A stretch of DNA of 64,000 nt from Knoellia flava TL1 (GCF_000768675.1 NZ_AVPI01000022.1:1-64000), one strand, 5' to 3'. Shown: positions 1-9,870, numbered from the stretch's first letter. The notes: a model not told the origin generated them from the sequence alone. Numbers and translations: made by a program.

Positions 1-12
1 GGGTCCGGGGCG

Positions 13-780
13 TCACGGCGTCGTCGTCGCGCTCGGTCGGGGCGCCGTGTCGGCCTGCGAGGGCCGGCCGGTCGATCCGCCCTCGGACGGGTTGGCCGAC
101 GGCCTGTCGGTGGCCCGGTCGGAGGCGTTGGGGCTGGGCGTCGCCGACTCGCCGGGCGTCCCGGACGGGGTCGCGGCGGGGGCCACCTTCCTCGTCGCAG
201 TGGTCGTGCGCGTCTCACCGGTGCGTGCGTCGACACTCGTCGTCGTCACCTCGATGTTCGCCCCCTTGACCGTGGTCACTGTCGTCGTCGTCACGGTGCC
301 CACCGTCCTGACCGTCGTCTGGGGTGTCGTGGCCGGGCGGGCAGCCGCGGCAGCGGAGCTGCCTTGTGTGGCCACCGTAAATTCCTTCTGCGCCGTCGCC
401 CCCTCCGCCACGCCGAGGACCTTGCCATCGCTGAGCCGCAGGAAGGCCGCGGTCTCCGACGGGACCATGCCCATGTCGAGGGCGCGACGGGCGAGCTCGG
501 CCGGCGCACTCTGCGCGTTGATGGCGTGGCCGAGCTCCTCCTCGGCGGCCGCGAGCTGGTTCGACTGGTCCTGGAGGTCGCCGAGCACGAAGGAGCCCTT
601 GGCCATCGCGGTGTTGAGCATGAGCACGCCGAGCAGCCCTGCGACGAGCAGGGCGAGGCACGCGCCGACGAACACCGGCTGTCCCTGCTGCGGGGCGCGC
701 TGAACGACGCGCAGGGGCTGCGGCCTCGTGGGCCGCGACGGTGAGCGGTGGAGTGGACGTGCGGTGGCGGTCGAGGTCAT
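13..780 (-). CDS. FtsL-like cell division protein with long Thr/Pro-rich tail
   Basis: A 255-residue protein whose ATG overlaps the stop of rsmH by 4 bases (ATGA), so it is translationally coupled. A basic, Pro/Arg-rich N-terminus (about 1-35) is followed by one membrane segment (about 37-57), then a heptad-like stretch rich in Gln/Glu/Leu ([16 protein letters not shown]) and a short segment containing [10 protein letters not shown]. This is the architecture of FtsL/DivIC-type septum proteins, and the position directly after rsmH is where actinobacterial ftsL lies. The C-terminal half, from about residue 130, is low-complexity Thr/Ser/Pro/Ala (TTTTVTTV and similar) and would lie outside the membrane. 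The penicillin-binding protein normally next in the cluster would be beyond the window edge. Family call is from position and topology, since FtsL sequences are poorly conserved. Confidence 0.75.
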   Translation of the reverse strand: MTSTATARPLHRSPSRPTRPQPLRVVQRAPQQGQPVFVGACLALLVAGLLGVLMLNTAMAKGSFVLGDLQDQSNQLAAAEEELGHAINAQSAPAELARRALDMGMVPSETAAFLRLSDGKVLGVAEGATAQKEFTVATQGSSAAAAARPATTPQTTVRTVGTVTTTTVTTVKGANIEVTTTSVDARTGETRTTTATRKVAPAATPSGTPGESATPSPNASDRATDRPSANPSEGGSTGRPSQADTAPRPSATTTP

Positions 781-1757
781 CGCCGGGCCCCCTTGGTAGA
801 GCGTGTACGTTCTGCGACCCGCAGCCGCGCCGATGCGGATCGTGGGTTGGTGGACTGCTCCTCGGCGCCGGGCTCCTCGGCCCCGCGCGTCAGCAGGCGG
901 AGGTAGGCCGCGTGCTCGGGGAGCTCGACCGGCATACCGGGTGGTGTCGTCGAGGTGGCACCAGCGGCGAAGGCGCGCTTGGTGATCCGGTCCTCGAGCG
1001 AGTGGTAGGAGAGGACGGCGATCCGACCGCCGACGGCGAGGACGTCGACGGCTCCGGCGACGGCCCGCTGCCACGCGCCGAGCTCGTCGTTGACCTCGAT
1101 GCGCAGCGCCTGGAAGGTGCGCTTGGCCGGGTGCCCGCCGGTCCGCTGCGACGCCGCCGGGACCGCGTCGCGCAGGAGCTCGACGAGCCGCGCCGAGCGG
1201 GTGAACGGCTCGACCTCCCGCTCGCGCACGATCGCCGAGACGATCCGCTTGGCGAAGCGCTCCTCGCCGAAGTCCCGCAGGACCCGGACGAGCTCGCCGG
1301 GGGCATAGGTGTTGAGGACCTCGGCGGCGGTGATGCCACGCCCCTGGTCCATGCGCATGTCGAGCGGGGCGTCCTGCGCGTAGGCGAAGCCCCGGTCGGC
1401 CTCGTCGAGCTGCAGCGAGGAGACGCCGAGGTCGAAGAGGACGGCCTGCACCTCGCGCAGGCCGGCGTCGGCGACGACCTCGCCGATCTCGTCGTAGACC
1501 GCGTGCACCCCGCGGAAGCGGTCGCCGAACCGGGCGAGGCGCTCCCCCGCCAGCGCAAGGGCCTCCTCGTCGCGGTCGATGCCGATGACGGTCGCCTCGG
1601 GGCAGCGCTCGAGGAACGCCTCCGTGTGCCCGCCCATGCCCAGGGTCCCGTCGACGAGGACCGATCCCGGGGAGGTGAGAGCCGGGGCCAGGAGGTCGAC
1701 GATGCGGTCGCGGAGCACGGGGACGTGGCGCTCGTGCGCGTCTCCCCGGAACTCCAT
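777..1757 (-). CDS. rsmH: 16S rRNA (cytosine-1402-N4)-methyltransferase RsmH
   Basis: A 326-residue SAM-dependent methyltransferase that modifies C1402 of 16S rRNA together with RsmI. The opening [13 protein letters not shown], the SAM-binding [10 protein letters not shown], the acidic [11 protein letters not shown], the [11 protein letters not shown] segment and the C-terminal SYHSLEDR are the standard RsmH blocks, and the length is typical. The ATG at 1757 has AAGGAG about 6 bases upstream. It lies between mraZ and ftsL in the conserved dcw order and overlaps ftsL by 4 bases. Confidence 0.97.
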   Translation of the reverse strand: MEFRGDAHERHVPVLRDRIVDLLAPALTSPGSVLVDGTLGMGGHTEAFLERCPEATVIGIDRDEEALALAGERLARFGDRFRGVHAVYDEIGEVVADAGLREVQAVLFDLGVSSLQLDEADRGFAYAQDAPLDMRMDQGRGITAAEVLNTYAPGELVRVLRDFGEERFAKRIVSAIVREREVEPFTRSARLVELLRDAVPAASQRTGGHPAKRTFQALRIEVNDELGAWQRAVAGAVDVLAVGGRIAVLSYHSLEDRITKRAFAAGATSTTPPGMPVELPEHAAYLRLLTRGAEEPGAEEQSTNPRSASARLRVAERTRSTKGARR

Positions 1758-1986
1758 GGGGCTCTCCTTGTCTGCTGGGCTGATGTGACTGGCGTGGCGG
1801 GTGGGACGAAGCAGCGGGTGCAGCTGGGCCCGGGTCGTGTCGTGGCTCGTGGGTGGTGGGAGGTGGTGGAGGTCGATCCCTTGCGGTGTCCCGGTCCCCG
1901 GCCCCTGGTCCCCATCCGTCCGGTGCCCGGCACGGGGGAAGTCGTGTCGGGAGCCGGTCGGCTGGAGGCCGGGAGCCGGGGCGAGG

Positions 1987-2418
1987 TCACATGAGTCCGG
2001 GGATGACCTCCTCGGACTGCTCGGAGTAGGCCTGTTCGGTGCTGGCGAGGTAGTCGTTCCACGCGTCGGTGTCCCAGACCTCGACGCGCGACCCGGTGCC
2101 GATGACGGTGCAGTCGCGCGAGAGGCCGGCGTACTGGCGCAGGTGCGCCGGGATGGTGACGCGGCCCTGCTTGTCGGGGATCTCGTCGCTCGCGCCCGAG
2201 AGGAAGACGCGGATGTAGTCGCGGACGGCCCGGTTGGTCGTCGGCGCCTCCTGCATCTGCTGGGTCACCTTGACGAACTCGTCCATGGGGAAGACGTAGA
2301 GGCAACGCTCCTGGCCGCGGGTGACGACGAGACCGGTCGCGAGGCGCTCGCGGAACTTGGCGGGGAGGAAGAGGCGGCCCTTGTCGTCGAGGCGCGGCGT
2401 GTGAGTACCGAGGAACAC
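1987..2418 (-). CDS. mraZ: Transcriptional regulator MraZ
   Basis: A 143-residue protein with two SpoVT-AbrB-like half domains: [21 protein letters not shown] at the start and [18 protein letters not shown] in the second half. MraZ is a DNA-binding repressor of its own dcw operon. An upstream in-frame extension is possible, but the GTG at 2418 is preceded by a near-perfect GGGGAGGTGAG ribosome site and gives the family's normal N-terminus. It is the first gene of the mraZ-rsmH-ftsL run; a 229-base gap separates it from rsmH. Confidence 0.95.
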   Translation of the reverse strand: MFLGTHTPRLDDKGRLFLPAKFRERLATGLVVTRGQERCLYVFPMDEFVKVTQQMQEAPTTNRAVRDYIRVFLSGASDEIPDKQGRVTIPAHLRQYAGLSRDCTVIGTGSRVEVWDTDAWNDYLASTEQAYSEQSEEVIPGLM

Positions 2419-2450
2419 GCGCTCACCTCCCCATCCACTCGACCCGTGGG

Positions 2451-2490
2451 CGACACTTCTCTCCGGTGTCCCCCACTTTACTCCACCTTT
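2451..2490 (-). promoter_or_regulatory. MraZ-box direct repeats upstream of mraZ
   Basis: Read on the minus strand, four consecutive 10-base units are AAAGGTGGAG, TAAAGTGGGG, GACACCGGAG and AGAAGTGTCG. Units 1, 2 and 4 carry the AAAGTG[G/T]-type core known as the MraZ target, in helical register. The array lies 33-72 bases upstream of the mraZ GTG. This indicates autoregulation of the operon; the assignment rests on motif match and position. Confidence 0.65.
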
Positions 2491-2767
2491 ACTTGAAATC
2501 AAGTCGTTATGAACACCTTGAAGCGCTTTTTCCGCAGGTCAGATGCGGTGGTGCAAAGTGGGGCACTTTTGCGGCTCCCCTCACCGACAGAGCGTGATGC
2601 CGGGCGACGACGGCCCGTATGCCGTCCACTCACTCCGCGCTCCCCACCTGCACGTTCGCTGTGAACCGCGTTTTCGGGCGTGAGGGCCTCCCTCGGTGGA
2701 GGAATGTGGGGCAAGATCGAAGACCCGGTGGCGCAAGGCCTCGGGAGCACTCATCCCAGGAGCACCG
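2491..2767. other. Intergenic region between divergent mraZ and moxR operons
   Basis: No gene was recognised. The region holds a dyad, ACTTGA-AA-TCAAGT (2491-2504), directly upstream of the MraZ boxes, and an imperfect inverted repeat GCAAAGTG...CACTTTTGC (2553-2571) whose arms again contain AAAGTG. A GTATGCCG octamer lies at 2617-2624. Promoters for both operons must lie here, but no unambiguous -35/-10 pair could be assigned by eye. Confidence 0.5.
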
Positions 2768-3787
2768 GTGCCGGCACACGACGAGGTCCAGCAGTCACAC
2801 GAGACCGTCCGCGGCGAGCGGCCCACACCGTCGGGTGCTGCGCTCGACCAGGTGCTCCAGGTCGCGAGCTCGCTGCAGAACGCGATGAACTCGGTCATCG
2901 AGGGCAAGCCCGCAGCGGTGCGCACCGCCGTCATCGCACTGCTCGCCGAGGGCCACATCCTCATCGAGGACGTGCCGGGCGTCGGCAAGACCATGCTCGC
3001 CAAGACCCTCGCCCGCTGCATCGACGCCTCGGTGCGTCGGGTCCAGTTCACCCCCGACCTCCTGCCGAGCGACATCACGGGCGTGAGCGTCTTCAACCAG
3101 GACGTGCGCGACTTCGAGTTCCGGCCCGGTGCGATCTTCGCCAACGTCGTCGTCGGCGACGAGATCAACCGCGCCTCCCCCAAGACCCAGTCCGCGCTGC
3201 TCGAGTCGATGGAGGAGGCGCAGGTGACGGTCGACGGCACGACCTACTCCCTGCCCCGCCCCTTCATGGTGCTCGCGACCCAGAACCCCATCGAGATGGA
3301 GGGCACCTACCCCCTGCCCGAGGCACAGCGAGACCGCTTCATGGCGCGGATCTCCATGGGCTACCCGTCGGCCCGCAGCGAGCTCGACATGCTCGACCAG
3401 CACGGTGGCGGCTCACCCCTCGACGACCTCCGGCCGGTCACGGACGCCACGACGATCACCCACATGATCGAGTCGGTCCGCCGCGTCCACGCGTCGCAGG
3501 CCCTCAAGCAGTACGTCGTCGACCTCACCCAGGCCACCCGCACGAGCTCGGCGCTGCGCCTCGGCGCCTCTCCGCGCGCGAGCCTGCACCTGCTGCGCGC
3601 GAGCCGCGCCCACGCCGCGCTCGCGGGCCGCGACCACGTCCTGCCCGACGACGTCCAGTCGATGACGACCCCGGTCCTCGCGCACCGGCTCATGCTCACC
3701 GGCGAGAGCCAGCTCGCGCACCGGAGCGCCGCCGACGTCCTCGCCGACCTCCTCCAGCGCGTCCGCGTGCCCGCTCCCACCCGCTGA
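2768..3787 (+). CDS. MoxR-family AAA+ ATPase
   Basis: A 339-residue AAA+ ATPase of the MoxR group, thought to act as a chaperone or activator for a partner that includes VWA/DUF58 proteins. Visible motifs are Walker A GVGKTMLAK, Walker B VVVGDEINRASPKTQ, sensor-1 ATQNPIEMEGTYPLPEAQ and the arginine-finger DRFMARI. The GTG at 2768 is chosen because AGGAG lies 5 bases upstream; an in-frame extension to 2696 lacks a ribosome site. It is first in an operon with the DUF58 gene (6-base gap) and a membrane transglutaminase. Confidence 0.93.
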   Translation: MPAHDEVQQSHETVRGERPTPSGAALDQVLQVASSLQNAMNSVIEGKPAAVRTAVIALLAEGHILIEDVPGVGKTMLAKTLARCIDASVRRVQFTPDLLPSDITGVSVFNQDVRDFEFRPGAIFANVVVGDEINRASPKTQSALLESMEEAQVTVDGTTYSLPRPFMVLATQNPIEMEGTYPLPEAQRDRFMARISMGYPSARSELDMLDQHGGGSPLDDLRPVTDATTITHMIESVRRVHASQALKQYVVDLTQATRTSSALRLGASPRASLHLLRASRAHAALAGRDHVLPDDVQSMTTPVLAHRLMLTGESQLAHRSAADVLADLLQRVRVPAPTR

Positions 3788-3793
3788 GGTCCC

Positions 3794-5056
3794 ATGCGCC
3801 GCTTCCGTGAGTCGCTGACGACGAGGGGTGCCGCGTTCCTCGCCTCGGGGATCGTCCTCGTCCTCTCCGGCCTCGCCCTGGGCCAGCACGACCTCAGCCG
3901 GATCGGGACCGCACTGTGCGCACTCCCCCTGCTCTCAGGGCTCATGGGCCGCCGGCACGACCTCCTCCTCGAGGTCGACCGCGAGGCCCGTCCCTCCCGC
4001 GTGACGATCGACGAGCCCGCCGTCGTGCGGGTCGCCATCACCAACCCCTCGTCGACGCGCTCGCCGATCCTCCTCGCCGAGGAGCACCTCGACTACTCGC
4101 TCGGTGACCGACCGCGCTTCGTCGTCCCCTCCCTGCCCTCGCAGGGAGAGACGCACGTGGAGTATGCCGTCCGCGCCCACGCGCGCGGTGCGCACCGTCT
4201 CGGGCCGCTGGCGGTTCGCGTCCAGGACCCCTTCGGTCTCACCCTTCGCCACACCTCCATCAGCAGCCACGACGAGCTGCTCGTCCTTCCCCGCATCGTC
4301 ACCCTCGCCGACGGGCGTGCCCTCGGGCGCGGGCTCGGCGCCGAGGGCTCGGTGCCCCACCGGGTGGCCCTGCACGGGGAGGACGACCAGTCGATCCGCG
4401 AGTACCGCGACGGCGACGACCTGCGGCGCATCCACTGGCCGGCGACCGCTCGCACCGGCGAGCTCATGGTGCGCCAGGAGGACCGGCCGGCCAAGCGCCG
4501 CGCGGTCGTGCTGCTCGACACGCGGACCCGGGCCCACGGCGGCAGCGGCCCGAGCGGCTCACTCGAGTGGGCCGTGACGATGGCCGCCTCCGCGGTCAAC
4601 CACCTCCTCGACAGCGGGTTCGCCGTGCACCTGCTCACACCGGACCCGGGCCAGGAGTCGGGCGTGCGCGAGGACTCGGACCTCGACGTCGCCCTCGAGA
4701 CCCTCGCCCGCACCACCCCGTCCGACGAGCCCGGTATCGGGAGCATGCTCCACGCCGCGAGCGGCGCCACCGCACAGGGCGGTCTCGTCGTGGCCGTCGT
4801 CGGTGCCCTCGACGACGACTCGGCCAGGGCACTGTCCTCCCTGCGGCAGCCCGGCGGTCCGGGTCTCGCGTTCGTCATCGACGGGCCCTCGTTCGGACGT
4901 GGGGGCGACTCCGGGGACGGCGCCCTCGATCCCCGCGCCACCACGGCTGCGCTCTCAGGTGCGGGGTGGGCCGCCCTGCCGGTCACGCCGGACCTCGCCG
5001 TCGGCGACGCCTGGGCCGCGGTCGCCGGTGCCCGACGCCTGGTCGGTGCGCGATGA
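3794..5056 (+). CDS. DUF58 domain-containing protein
   Basis: A 420-residue protein. Two hydrophobic segments near the N-terminus (about 12-50) are followed by a beta-rich region and the DUF58 signature QSIREYRDGDDLRRIHWPATARTGEL at about 196-221. The remainder resembles a von Willebrand-A-like domain (VVLLDTRTR at about 238). DUF58 proteins accompany MoxR ATPases and transglutaminases in a conserved three-gene set, probably in envelope processing. Its stop overlaps the start of the next gene (ATGA), so the two are coupled. Confidence 0.92.
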   Translation: MRRFRESLTTRGAAFLASGIVLVLSGLALGQHDLSRIGTALCALPLLSGLMGRRHDLLLEVDREARPSRVTIDEPAVVRVAITNPSSTRSPILLAEEHLDYSLGDRPRFVVPSLPSQGETHVEYAVRAHARGAHRLGPLAVRVQDPFGLTLRHTSISSHDELLVLPRIVTLADGRALGRGLGAEGSVPHRVALHGEDDQSIREYRDGDDLRRIHWPATARTGELMVRQEDRPAKRRAVVLLDTRTRAHGGSGPSGSLEWAVTMAASAVNHLLDSGFAVHLLTPDPGQESGVREDSDLDVALETLARTTPSDEPGIGSMLHAASGATAQGGLVVAVVGALDDDSARALSSLRQPGGPGLAFVIDGPSFGRGGDSGDGALDPRATTAALSGAGWAALPVTPDLAVGDAWAAVAGARRLVGAR

Positions 5057-7362
5057 ACCGCACCCGTCCGGTCGAGACCCTGCTCGCGGCTCTCGCGAGC
5101 TTCACCGTCGCCCTCCCGCTGCTCACCCTCTTCGACTCGAACGCCTGGGTGCGGCCGACGCTGCTCGTCATCGTCGTCATCGCCGGGGTCGGGCTCGCGC
5201 TGCGGTCACTCTCGGCGTCGGCACTCCAGGTCGTCCTCGGCCAGCTCGTCGTCGGCTTCCTCGTCGTGTCGTGGATCCATGGACGCGGCCACCTCTACTA
5301 CGGCTTCCTCCCCGGGCCCGACACCCTGCGGACGTTCGGCATCCTCCTCGGCGAGGCCCAGCAGACCGTGCTGTCCTACTCGGTGCCCGTCCCGACCGAG
5401 CGCGGTGTCGTCGTCGCGATCACGATGCTCGTGGGCATCACCGCGCTCGCCACCGACGCCGTCGCGGTGACGCTGCGCCTGCCCGCGCTCGCGGGCCTCG
5501 GTCTCCTCACGGCATACCTCGTCTCGGCGACGAACTCCGGTGAGGGTCTGTCCTGGAAGTACTTCGTGCTGCCGTTCGCCTGCTGGAGCGCGCTCGTCGC
5601 GACACAAGGCATCGCCTCGGTCCGGCGATGGGGCACCGCCGTGCCGCGCAGCCACGACGGCAACGAGAACGACCCGGTCCTCGGGGTCGCGGGCACGGCC
5701 CGGCTGCTCGGCGCCGCCGCCCTCGCCCTCGCCGTCGTCGTGCCCGCCGTCGTCCCGCACCTCCCCACGACCTACCTCGCCGACGGGCTCGGCCGCTCCG
5801 ACGAGGGTCGCGGCGGCGGGTCGGTGCGACTCAACACGACCATCGACCTGCGCAACTCGCTCGAGAGCCAGTCGCAGGAGCCGGTCATCAGCTACACGAC
5901 GTCCACGAGCTCCCCCGCGCCGCTGCGGGTCTCGATCCTCACCGACTACCGCCGGGGTGAGTGGCGCACGCGCTTCGACGCGGACGACGTCGTGCCGGGC
6001 GGGACCGAGCAGGTCGTCGGCGCCCCCGACGTCAAGCGCACCGACGTCAAGGTCGACGTGTCCGAGAACCGGCTCCAGGCACCCCAGATCGCGCTGCCCA
6101 CTCCCCTGCGGTCGGTCGACCTCGACGGGGCGGTGCTCACACGCAACTTCGTCGGCGGCTACGAGGTCGACCGCGGACGGGGCGACTACTCCGCGACCTA
6201 CAGCGAGGTCGCGCCGCGCGAGCAGGACTTCGCCTCCGACGGCGAGGAGCCTGCGGGTGCGGAGCAGGGCATCTTCACCGAGCTCGACAGCGAGGGCATC
6301 CTGCGCCTCAGCGAGCTCGTCGACTCCGTCGTGCCCGAGGACGCCACACCGCTCGAGACCGCCCGCCTGCTCCAGGCCCACTTCCGCAGCAGCCAGTACA
6401 CGTACTCGCTCCAGCTGCCGACGCCGACCGACCCGGTCTCTGGCCGCGCGATGATGTCGGACCCACTGTCCAACTTCCTCGTCTCACGCACCGGCTACTG
6501 CGTGCAGTTCGCGACGGCCTTCGTCATGGCTGCACGGCTCAAGGGAATCCCGGCGCGGATGGCCATCGGCTTCCTGCCCGGGTCGTTCACCAACGGCGGC
6601 TACACCGTCCGCGCGGCGGACGCGCACGCCTGGCCCGAGCTGTGGTTCCCCCGGCTGGGCTGGACCCGCTTCGAGCCCACGCCGGGCGTGCAGTCCGGTG
6701 CGGCGCCGACCTACTCGCTCATCCCCACCGAGGCCGCTCCCACCGCGAGCCCGACCGGGAGCGCGACGACCGCCGCCCCCACCCCGACGCTGAGCGAACG
6801 GCCCGACAGCGACGAGGGTGCCGTGCAGGACAACCCCACGGCGACCGCTGGTCCGCTGGGCTGGGTGCGCGACAACCTGCTGACGATCGGGGTCGTCATC
6901 GGCATCGTCCTCTCCCTGCTCCTCCTCCCGGTCGCCGCATGGATGCGTCGTCGTCGCCTGCGCCTCGACGCACGCGACGACGCCGAACGGGTCGAGGCCG
7001 AGTGGGCCTCGCTCATCTCACGGCTCGGGGACATCGGCATCGCACCCCCGGTCGGCAGCACGCCGAGGCAGGCCGGCGCCCGCCTCACCCACGACGCCAT
7101 CCTCAGCGGTGACTCGAAGGCGGCGATGGGTCGCCTCGTCGACACCGTCGAGCGGGCCCGCTACGCCCCTCCGCGCACACCGGTCGACGACGTGTCCGAC
7201 GACGCGCGCACGGTGTGGCGAGCCGCCGTCTCGGCGCGCCAGCGCAGCGACCAGGTGCGCGCCTACCTCGTCCCCTCGGACGGGTTGCGCCAGTGGAACG
7301 ACGCCAAGGACGCGGTCCTCGACTGGCCGCGACGCGCCTGGCTCCGCCTCCGCCGCCGTTGA
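5053..7362 (+). CDS. TgpA-type membrane transglutaminase-like protein
   Basis: A 769-residue protein. Roughly the first 235 residues hold several membrane helices, then an extracytoplasmic region with a transglutaminase-like core. The presumed catalytic Cys is in SRTGYCVQFATAF (about 482), His in ADAHAWPELW (about 522), and the WTRFEPTPG strand follows. A Ser/Thr/Pro-rich linker leads to a further membrane segment (about 607-632) and a cytoplasmic tail resembling the DUF4129 region. The start is ATG 5053, overlapping DUF58 by 4 bases; the open frame continues upstream but only as a shadow of DUF58. Substrate is unknown. Confidence 0.92.
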   Translation: MNRTRPVETLLAALASFTVALPLLTLFDSNAWVRPTLLVIVVIAGVGLALRSLSASALQVVLGQLVVGFLVVSWIHGRGHLYYGFLPGPDTLRTFGILLGEAQQTVLSYSVPVPTERGVVVAITMLVGITALATDAVAVTLRLPALAGLGLLTAYLVSATNSGEGLSWKYFVLPFACWSALVATQGIASVRRWGTAVPRSHDGNENDPVLGVAGTARLLGAAALALAVVVPAVVPHLPTTYLADGLGRSDEGRGGGSVRLNTTIDLRNSLESQSQEPVISYTTSTSSPAPLRVSILTDYRRGEWRTRFDADDVVPGGTEQVVGAPDVKRTDVKVDVSENRLQAPQIALPTPLRSVDLDGAVLTRNFVGGYEVDRGRGDYSATYSEVAPREQDFASDGEEPAGAEQGIFTELDSEGILRLSELVDSVVPEDATPLETARLLQAHFRSSQYTYSLQLPTPTDPVSGRAMMSDPLSNFLVSRTGYCVQFATAFVMAARLKGIPARMAIGFLPGSFTNGGYTVRAADAHAWPELWFPRLGWTRFEPTPGVQSGAAPTYSLIPTEAAPTASPTGSATTAAPTPTLSERPDSDEGAVQDNPTATAGPLGWVRDNLLTIGVVIGIVLSLLLLPVAAWMRRRRLRLDARDDAERVEAEWASLISRLGDIGIAPPVGSTPRQAGARLTHDAILSGDSKAAMGRLVDTVERARYAPPRTPVDDVSDDARTVWRAAVSARQRSDQVRAYLVPSDGLRQWNDAKDAVLDWPRRAWLRLRRR

Positions 7363-7409
7363 CGCGCACGGGCTCGCGGCGAGGGCTCCCCGCCGGGTCG
7401 GGGTGACGC

Positions 7410-7447
7410 ACGTATGCCGTGTGCCTAGGTGGGCACACGGCATACGT
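7410..7447. terminator. Bidirectional hairpin between tgpA-like gene and sigA
   Basis: A perfect 16-bp stem (ACGTATGCCGTGTGCC and its complement) with a 6-base loop sits between two convergent genes, 47 bases past one stop and 15 past the other. There is no T-tract, as is usual in actinobacterial terminators. The stem embeds one copy each of GTATGCCG and CGGCATAC. Confidence 0.75.
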
Positions 7448-7462
7448 GGTGGTGGTCGAGCC

Positions 7463-9172
7463 TCAGTCGAGGTAGTCGCGCAGGGCCTGCGAGCGCGACG
7501 GGTGACGGAGCTTGCTCATCGTCTTGGACTCGATCTGGCGGATCCGCTCGCGGGTCACGCCGTAGACCTTGCCGATCTCATCGAGGGTCTTGGGCTGTCC
7601 GTCGGTGAGGCCGAACCGCATCGAGACGACCCCGGCCTCGCGCTCGGAGAGCGTGTCGAGGACCGAGTGCAGCTGCTCCTGGAGGAGCGTGAAGCTCACG
7701 GCGTCGGCGGGCACGACGGCCTCGGAGTCCTCGATGAGGTCACCGAACTCGCTGTCGCCGTCCTCACCGAGGGGCGTGTGCAGCGAGATGGGCTCGCGGC
7801 CGTACTTCTGGACCTCGACGACCTTCTCGGGGGTCATGTCGAGCTCGAGCGCGAGCTCCTCTGGGGTGGGCTCCCGACCGAGGTCCTGGAGCATCTGGCG
7901 CTGGACCCGGGCGAGCTTGTTGATGACCTCGACCATGTGCACCGGGATGCGGATGGTGCGCGCCTGGTCGGCCATGGCGCGGGTGATGGCCTGACGGATC
8001 CACCACGTCGCGTAGGTCGAGAACTTGTAGCCCTTGGTGTAGTCGAACTTCTCGACCGCACGGATGAGGCCGAGGTTGCCCTCCTGGATGAGGTCGAGGA
8101 AGAGCATGCCGCGACCGGTGTAACGCTTGGCCAGCGAGACGACGAGGCGCAGGTTGGCCTCGAGGAGGTGGTTCTTGGCGTTCTTGCCGTCCTGGGCGAT
8201 CCACCAGAGCTCACGCTTGAGCTTCATGTCGATCTTGTCGCCGGAGTTGAGGCGCTCCTCGGCGAAGAGGCCGGCCTCGATGCGCTTGGCGAGCTCGACC
8301 TCCTGCTCGGCGTTGAGGAGGGCGACCTTGCCGATCTGCTTGAGGTAGTCCTTGACCGGGTCGGCGGTGGCTCCGGCGGTCACGACCTGCTGGACGGGTG
8401 CGTCCTCCTCGTCGTCGTCGCGCAGGACGAAGCCACCGGCGCTCTCGGGAGCGGCCTCGGCCTTGGCCTTGTCGCCGTCCTCGGTCTCGTCCGAGTCCTC
8501 GGAGTCGGAGCTGTCGTCGGCGGCGTCCGCGGCTGTGTCGGCGGCGGTGTCGGCGACCTCCTCGGTGTCGACCTTGGCCAGCTCGGCCTCGTCGACGTCC
8601 TCGGGCTCGGCGCCCTCGTCCTCGGCGTCGACCTCGGCATCGGCGTCGGCGACCTTGGTCGCGGCGGTCTTCTTCGCGACGGCCTTCTTCGTCGCCGGGC
8701 CCTTGGCCGCGGTCTTCTTCGCCGGGGCAGCGGCGGCCGCGGCGGCCTTCTTCGTCGTGGCGGCCTTGGCCGTCTTCTTCGCCGGGGCGGCCTTGGCTGC
8801 CGGGGCCCCGTCGGCCTTCGCCGCGGTCTTCTTGGCGGGCGCGACCTTCTTCGCCGGCGCCGCCTTCGTCGTCGCCTTCTTGGCGGCGGCCTTCTTCGTC
8901 GTCGCGGAGGTCGTCTTCTTGGCGGTCGCCTTCGTCGCGGCGACGGCGCGGTCGGGCGCGGTCATGACGACCTCGATGCCCTGACCGGCAAGCGCCTTGA
9001 GGACGATGCGCCCCCGGCTGGCCCGGACGCCGGCGGCCACGATGGCCTGCGACACCTGCTCACCGGACACCTGGCCGGTGGTGCGGCCCGTCCGGACGAG
9101 GTCCTGGAGGGCGGGGTGGCCGAACTCGGCGGGGAGGGGCGTCTCGGAGGCGTTCGTGGACACAGGCGACAC
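7463..9172 (-). CDS. sigA: Primary RNA polymerase sigma factor (SigA/RpoD/HrdB type)
   Basis: About 569 residues. The N-terminal half has a short domain ([14 protein letters not shown]), then a long Lys/Ala-rich stretch of AKK/TKK units and an acidic Asp/Glu segment. The C-terminal 320 residues carry region 1.2 ([13 protein letters not shown]), 2.1-2.4 ([27 protein letters not shown]... [13 protein letters not shown]), 3 ([14 protein letters not shown]) and 4 ([32 protein letters not shown]). That makes it the housekeeping sigma factor. GTG 9172 is preferred because GAAAGG lies 6 bases upstream; an in-frame ATG at 9232 has no ribosome site. Confidence 0.95.
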   Translation of the reverse strand: MSPVSTNASETPLPAEFGHPALQDLVRTGRTTGQVSGEQVSQAIVAAGVRASRGRIVLKALAGQGIEVVMTAPDRAVAATKATAKKTTSATTKKAAAKKATTKAAPAKKVAPAKKTAAKADGAPAAKAAPAKKTAKAATTKKAAAAAAAPAKKTAAKGPATKKAVAKKTAATKVADADAEVDAEDEGAEPEDVDEAELAKVDTEEVADTAADTAADAADDSSDSEDSDETEDGDKAKAEAAPESAGGFVLRDDDEEDAPVQQVVTAGATADPVKDYLKQIGKVALLNAEQEVELAKRIEAGLFAEERLNSGDKIDMKLKRELWWIAQDGKNAKNHLLEANLRLVVSLAKRYTGRGMLFLDLIQEGNLGLIRAVEKFDYTKGYKFSTYATWWIRQAITRAMADQARTIRIPVHMVEVINKLARVQRQMLQDLGREPTPEELALELDMTPEKVVEVQKYGREPISLHTPLGEDGDSEFGDLIEDSEAVVPADAVSFTLLQEQLHSVLDTLSEREAGVVSMRFGLTDGQPKTLDEIGKVYGVTRERIRQIESKTMSKLRHPSRSQALRDYLD

Positions 9173-9307
9173 CGACAACCTTTCGTCACGGGGAGGCACG
9201 ACAGTGCTCACGAGCGGGCGGAGCAGGGACATGCTGGTCTGGTTGGCAACCCCTCACACGGACTCCGCAGGGCTGCGGTTCGGCCGTTGCGCGAAGGGAA
9301 CATGACC

Positions 9308-9313
9308 ATTATA
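9308..9313 (-). promoter_or_regulatory. -10 element of the sigA promoter
   Basis: Read on the minus strand the sequence is TATAAT, a perfect consensus -10 and very AT-rich for this genome, about 136 bases upstream of the preferred sigA start. It abuts the hairpin at 9314-9359, so any -35 element falls inside the hairpin; no good TTGACA match is seen there. Confidence 0.6.
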
Positions 9314-9359
9314 AATCGCCGCGGTCCCCCTTCTCCATTCCCGGGGGTCCGCGGCGATT
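9314..9359 (-). terminator. Rho-independent-type terminator of the universal stress protein gene
   Basis: An 11-bp stem (AATCGCCGCGG and complement) extended past one mismatch by five G-C pairs, with a 12-base loop, starts 15 bases after the universal stress protein stop. Read on the minus strand it is followed by a short T-rich stretch that also forms the sigA -10 box. Confidence 0.7.
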
Positions 9360-9374
9360 CCACGTGCGTGTGGG

Positions 9375-9749
9375 TCAGCTCTTGACGGCGAGCACCGGGC
9401 AGGGCGCGTCGAGCAGGATGCGCTGGGCGTTGGAGCCGAGGATGAGCTTGCCGACGGGGGTGCGCCGACGGAGCCCGATGACGATGAGGTCGGCGCCGAT
9501 CTCCTCGGCGACGGCGATGAGGTCCTCGGCGGGCTCGTTGCCCCGGATGAGCTGACGGACCTTGACCCCCACGCCCTTGCCCTTGAGCTCGTCACCGAGC
9601 CGGTCCAGCTCCTCGGAGTCGTCGCCCGCACCGTCGCGTCCGGAGTTGATGACGACGAGGTCGGTCTTGCGCAGGAGTGCTTCCTCGCCGGCGCGGGCCA
9701 GGGCTGCCGCGCCTTCCTTGGTCGGGATGTATCCCACGACGATGGCCAC
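9375..9749 (-). CDS. Universal stress protein (UspA family)
   Basis: A 124-residue single-domain UspA protein. It opens MAIVVGYIPTKEGAAAL, has the core IAVAEEIGADLIVIGLRRR, and a nucleotide-loop-like segment, G-x7-GKLILGSNAQRILLDAPCPVLAVKS, resembling the ATP-binding G-2x-G-9x-G(S/T) pattern but not matching it exactly. It is transcribed as a single gene with its own terminator. The particular stress signal cannot be read from sequence. Confidence 0.93.
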   Translation of the reverse strand: MAIVVGYIPTKEGAAALARAGEEALLRKTDLVVINSGRDGAGDDSEELDRLGDELKGKGVGVKVRQLIRGNEPAEDLIAVAEEIGADLIVIGLRRRTPVGKLILGSNAQRILLDAPCPVLAVKS

Positions 9750-9870
9750 GAGTGTCTCCTTCGGTCAGGTGATCAGCCGGACGGCTCTTGGCTGGACGCT
9801 ACCGGAGAATGTGAGCGAGGACACGGAGGCCGGACGACCGGTGTGGGTGCGCCGCGACCGGCGCGACCGC

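Noticed and set aside
8640-8960. Apparent repeat array (TTCTTCG/GGCGGCC units)
   Set aside because: Codes for the Lys/Ala-rich sigA N-terminus; irregular, not a tandem DNA repeat or CRISPR.
7109-9385. Open frame of about 758 codons on the + strand across sigA
   Set aside because: Low-complexity Leu/Gly/Arg shadow of sigA.
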